From NCBI GenBank assembly GCA_022822685.1, contig JAJEAQ010000511.1, forward strand, positions 1-10,439: a stretch of DNA of 10,439 bases, read 5' to 3'. Position numbers and translations under genes: made by a program. The DNA is from Trichodesmium sp. jk18x7bins.61 (GTDB lineage Bacteria; Cyanobacteriota; Cyanobacteriia; Cyanobacteriales; Microcoleaceae). Every line of letters begins with the position of its first letter. The stretch's first letter is position 1. Positions 7,645 through 10,439 of the stretch are shown one piece after another. The notes under the pieces were generated by a model. It saw only the letters and a list, made by a program, of their open reading frames with translations, did not search any database and had not been told where the DNA came from.

Positions 7645-7802
7645 TAACTATTGATCATTAAAAAAACTGGCTCTAGCTAACTTTTTCGGCTTAATTTTTT
7701 CTAGTGGAACGCGGCGGAAATCAACCCACCAGTGACAAAATACTCAAAACACTGCCATTTTTTTTTATTTTTGATTTTTTTATTCTCTGTCGCGTAGGGT
7801 TA
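7645..7802. other. pixI-pixJ spacer, possible remnant of the pixJ N-terminus
   Basis: 158 bp. The minus strand gives a broken reading HWWVDFRRVPLEKIKPKKLA in line with, but not joined to, pixJ. It could be what is left of a deleted receptor N-terminus, but I recognise no domain. T-rich runs at 7758-7789 have no stem before them. Confidence 0.25.
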
Positions 7803-8285
7803 CTAGGCTGATTCTAGTTCTAGGATGATTGCTTCAATATCTAAAATCATCATTTTTTTCCCTTCTGAGTTTGTGCAAGTTCCCTTGAGAAATTTTTCTA
7901 CAAGCGAATTACTTTTTTGAGGCTTTGTCATACTAATATTTTTCGCTTCAACACTGATTAAGCTACCTACCTTTTGCGCTAATATACCCAGATAACCATC
8001 TCTAAATTTTACTTTCACTACCCGCACATTTTGCTGAGAGTATCCAGTAGATAACAAAGGATTACAACCCATCAAATAACCTATATCAATCAACCATAGA
8101 AGTTCGCCACTCCACTGAAAAATACCTGCAACTACAGTCGGCATACCAGGTATTTGTAAGATTTTTCTGTGGTCTAAAGTAATAACTTCATCCAAGTCAC
8201 TAGCAGATATTATAATCTGTAAAGTCTTGATAACTTCTAGACATAAAAATTGCCTATTACTACTCAATGATTGTTGTTTTTGCAT
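7803..8285 (-). CDS. pixI: CheW-like coupling protein
   Basis: PixI links the MCP receptor to the CheA-type kinase in the cytoplasmic signalling array. The 160-residue product is essentially one CheW domain (about residues 10-150), with FLCLEV, the IPGMPTVVAGIFQWSGELLWLIDIGYLMG core and the second beta barrel ending EGKKMMILDIEAIILE. The ATG at 8285 is preferred to the TTG three codons earlier (8294), because AGG sits just before it, though only a few bases away. It is the only undamaged gene of the operon, 42 bp after pixH. With receptor and kinase broken it has no obvious partner here. It may be a chance survivor, or may serve another array elsewhere in the genome. Confidence 0.9.
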   Translation of the reverse strand: MQKQQSLSSNRQFLCLEVIKTLQIIISASDLDEVITLDHRKILQIPGMPTVVAGIFQWSGELLWLIDIGYLMGCNPLLSTGYSQQNVRVVKVKFRDGYLGILAQKVGSLISVEAKNISMTKPQKSNSLVEKFLKGTCTNSEGKKMMILDIEAIILELESA

Positions 8286-8327
8286 TAGCCTCAAGTTAAT
8301 GCTTTGGTAATTAAATATCTATAAATA

Positions 8328-8706
8328 TTAATGTTTAAGAATGATGCCCACTTTTTGTAATGCTTCCTCAACTTTTTTTGTTTCTATCGGCTTAGTCACA
8401 TAAGCATTTGCTCCTTGTTTCATGCCCCATTTTTGATCCATGTTAGCTGATTTACTCGAACATATAATAATTGGTATCTTCTTTGTCTTTTCTTGATTTC
8501 TTAGAGATATACACAAACCATAACCACTTTGACCTGGTAGTACAACATCCATTAAAATTGCGTCAAAGTCGTTCTTTTCGATCATAACTTTAGCTGCTTC
8601 TGCTGTAGTTACAATCGATACCTCAAGCTCTGAATCTGTTAAAAAAATCACTCATAATCTTACTTTCAGCTTGGCTATCTTCTACAATCAATACCTTTTT
8701 TCCCAT
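8328..8706 (-). pseudogene. pixH: CheY-like response regulator with a single frameshift
   Basis: PixH is the stand-alone receiver of pil-type chemosensory systems. From ATG 8706 the frame reads MGKKVLIVEDSQAESKIMSDF, with the acidic Glu-Asp pair. It then loses phase in a run of seven A (8641-8647, plus strand). With six A it would continue into FLTDSELEVSIVTTAEAA..., the phosphorylated Asp in AILMDVVLPGQSGYG, the switch Ser in IICSSKS and the Lys of VTKPIE, to the normal end. All receiver residues remain, so the damage is one slip, either recent, phase-variable or a sequencing error. A protein from an internal start at 8651 would lack the first strand and the acidic pair. Confidence 0.85.
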
Positions 8707-8807
8707 TGCTTAACCCACGTTATTTAAAACTAACTAATTTCATCTTAATTCCTAATGATTACTATTATTTAATATTTTCTCAAAATTTTATTTTGCTTCA
8801 TAATTTT

Positions 8808-8899
8808 CAGGACTTACGCATTTTGGGATAGTACACTCTATACATAGTGTGGCGCAATAGTTTTAAATTACTATATATAGTGCTTTTGCGTCAGTCCTG
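8808..8899. mobile_element. 92-bp MITE with 6-bp target duplication
   Basis: The terminal inverted repeats are CAGGACTTACGCA (8808-8820) and TGCGTCAGTCCTG (8887-8899), with one mismatch. They are flanked by perfect AATTTT duplications (8802-8807, 8900-8905). The interior is AT-rich with an imperfect palindrome (ACACTCTATACATAGTGT) and has no coding capacity. Ends beginning CAGGACTTACGCA are widespread in cyanobacterial insertion sequences and their miniature derivatives. It lies in the pixG-pixH gap and could fold into a long hairpin in the operon transcript. Confidence 0.85.
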
Positions 8900-8978
8900 A
8901 ATTTTATTAACACAGTTCAGTCTAATCAGCAATAATAATATCAATACATTTTTTTAGTCCCTAAGCTACACTCTTGGT

Positions 8979-10284
8979 CTAAGATAAGTGGTTTTGAATC
9001 ATTTTTAAAGCTAATTCTGGCTTAGGAGGCTTACTCAAAAAGTCAGCAACTCCGATTAATTTAGCCCGACTACGAGCTATCAAATTATTGCGACTGGTAA
9101 AAATGATTACTGGTATTTTTTCAAATGCTGGTGCTTTACGTAAGAATTGATAAACAGTATAACCATTAGCATCAGGCATTTCTAAGTCCAGAAAAATCAA
9201 ATCTGGCTTTTTTTCAGCAATTGTCATAAATCCTTTGATCGGATCTTGGATACTGATAAATTTATAACCTGCTGGTTCAACAATTCTCTTTAAGGTTTCA
9301 ATAACTACTAGACTATCATCAATACAGGCAATTAATGGCTGCTTTTTGAATTTATTCTTTCTTCTATTCTGATCAACCTTAGTTGTGGCAATAGATGATT
9401 TTATATATGGTGCTGGCAAATCTGAAATTGTTTTTAACTGTACTAAGCCTTTTTTCACTAAGGGAAGTAAAGTATTATCTGTAGCTAATACTGATTTTCT
9501 GGGCGTTGCTGAATCAAGGGATGAATCTTTGGAAATACATCCAAGCCTACAATTCATCCCGCAAATATGCAACCCCGATTTTCTGAGTTGGCAAGCAATA
9601 TCTCATAGAGTTAAATCACCCTGTAAGTATTTACCCCAACCAGATAAAGCTTCTGGTTTCACAGGTTTTTTCATTACAGGCGCAAGATTAGGGCTAAGAC
9701 TATCAAATCCTGCTTTTTTCCATAGATGTTCCATGTGAGCAACTTTGTTGAAAATTGGTTCGAGTTCCCGATAACACAAAGCTAAACCAAGAGACAATTC
9801 TGATTTTTCGTCTAGATTTGATTCCCAATTATGTGTTACATCTGCATAGCGACATATAGAAAATAATAAATACTTCTAAAGTAACAGTACGAATTACTGC
9901 TTTGGCTTGAGAAATAGTGATTTTATTTTGGCTAATTCCATCATATAGGAGCAAATCTTCCCAGGGTTTTTCTTGCTCTGATAGTAGTTCTGAAGCTACA
10001 AGATTCCAGTCATAGCAGTGCAACCTGATAGCTCGTTTCCATCGCCTGACTCTATGAATACTCCCAGTAGCGTAAAGCAATCTACCATAAAATAACTGAA
10101 GTTTTCCTGCCTTAGCATGGCTATTTAATACTAGGTTGCCACTCGCCATTCGTTGGGTGAGTATGTCTACTTATTGTGCCAATTTCATTATTCTTTTGTT
10201 TGCAGACATTGATTTTAAATTTGTCACTTGAGAACTCAAATTGCAATCAAGTTGAGGATATGTCAGAACATCATTTATAGCCAT
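8979..10284 (-). pseudogene. pixG: PatA-type response regulator (DUF4388 + receiver), broken
   Basis: PixG/PatA/HmpA proteins carry an N-terminal PATAN (DUF4388) domain and a C-terminal CheY-like receiver. From ATG 10284 the frame reads MAINDVLTYPQLD..., hits TAA at codon 38 (10173-10171), then continues in the same frame through MASGNLVLNS, LFYGRLLYATGSIHRVRRW and AVIRTVTLEV. A one-base shift near 9860-9873 moves it to LFSICRYADVTHNW, YRELEPIF and SPNLAPVMKKP. A TGA follows at 9602-9600. A 75-bp mobile element then adds 28 codons without breaking frame. The receiver is complete: LIACIDDS, LIFLDLEMPDANGY, IIFTSR, LSKPP. I chose this start because the homologous N-terminal helix region precedes the stop codon. 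First gene of the operon. Confidence 0.9.
9493..9585. mobile_element. 75-bp MITE inside pixG with perfect 9-bp target duplication
   Basis: The insert is 9502-9576, flanked by GATTTTCTG at 9493-9501 and 9577-9585. Its ends are imperfect inverted repeats of about 25 bp: GGCGTTGC...GGGATGAAT on the left, and GGGGTTGC...GGGATGAAT read inward from the right, 18 of 26 aligned positions matching. Ends of the GGCGTTGCTGA type are familiar from cyanobacterial DDE insertion sequences. Insert plus one duplication is 84 bp, exactly 28 codons, and has no stop in the pixG frame. In the protein the duplication shows as a repeated RKS. Confidence 0.92.
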
Positions 10285-10301
10285 ATATTTAACTTCATAT
10301 A

Positions 10302-10329
10302 GTTATATAATTTTTTGATTTGGAATCAA
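10302..10329 (-). promoter_or_regulatory. Weak candidate promoter of the pix operon
   Basis: On the minus strand TTGATT (10329-10324) and TATAAC (10307-10302) are 16 bp apart and just upstream of the pixG ATG. A GAAG sits at about the right distance for a ribosome site. The region is very AT-rich, so chance matches are likely. Confidence 0.25.
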
Positions 10330-10380
10330 GATAAATATGTTTTTTTAGATCAATATACTTGGGATTGAATATTACAGTCT

Positions 10381-10439
10381 GGTCAGGTGGCCGACAAGAG
10401 TCGGAGCTTTCATGTGGGGAAGCTAAAACGAGAATCACT
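10381..10439 (+). mobile_element. Probable IS200/IS605-type right end, cut by the window edge
   Basis: On the plus strand the last bases read a small stem (CCGACAAGAGTCGG), GGAGCTTTCATGTGGGGAAGCT and AAAACGAGAATCACT. The order 'GGAAGCTAAA-CGAGAATC' is what I recall of the 3' end of cyanobacterial TnpB guide RNAs/right ends, normally followed by a short hairpin and TCAA. No tnpB frame lies on the plus strand to its left, so it would be a solo or miniature end upstream of pixG. The continuation is outside the window. Confidence 0.42.

Noticed and set aside
9385..9738. Plus-strand 117-codon frame across pixG
   Set aside because: Antisense to pixG and to the MITE within it; no family resemblance.

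Overview
The window looks like the chromosome of a filamentous (Nostocales-type) cyanobacterium. The evidence is the cyanobacterial-style tpiA followed by folP, a PatA/CheY/CheW/MCP/CheA tactic operon in the pixGHIJL order, three copies of the HIP1 octamer GCGATCGC (5412, 6198, 6825), degenerate 7-bp tandem repeats in the gaps, and several small palindromic elements of cyanobacterial type. The DNA is AT-rich. Every recognisable gene is on the minus strand, so gene order reads right to left.

Layout in transcription order. 10284-2435 is one pil-like chemosensory operon: pixG (PatA-type response regulator), pixH (CheY-like), pixI (CheW), pixJ (GAF-containing methyl-accepting protein) and pixL (hybrid CheA kinase). 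In working relatives the MCP receives a signal (light, in the pix/ptx systems), CheW couples it to CheA, and CheA phosphorylates PixG/PixH to bias type IV pilus or gliding motility. Here only pixI is an intact reading frame. pixG, pixH, pixJ and pixL carry frameshifts, in-frame stops or insertions. Damage is lightest in pixH (one homopolymer slip) and heaviest in pixL (at least five frameshifts, many stops, one 154-bp insertion). The pathway is therefore almost certainly dead.

2434-1620 is a geneless stretch with what look like decayed IS200/IS605 (TnpB-type) ends and many hairpins. 1598-873 is an intact triosephosphate isomerase gene. 872-111 is a second geneless stretch, with heptamer repeats, a candidate 238-bp inverted-repeat element and an intrinsic terminator. 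110-1 is the 5' end of folP (dihydropteroate synthase), which runs off the window.

Small mobile elements stand out: a 75-bp element with a perfect 9-bp target duplication inside pixG, a 92-bp element with a 6-bp duplication between pixG and pixH, the 154-bp insert in pixL with group II intron-like termini, and IS605-like end relics near 1800-2215, 2272-2345 and 10381-10439. I see no new multi-gene system. The interest lies in the frozen record of operon decay and in these miniature elements. A symbiont or a non-gliding planktonic strain would fit, but that is inference.
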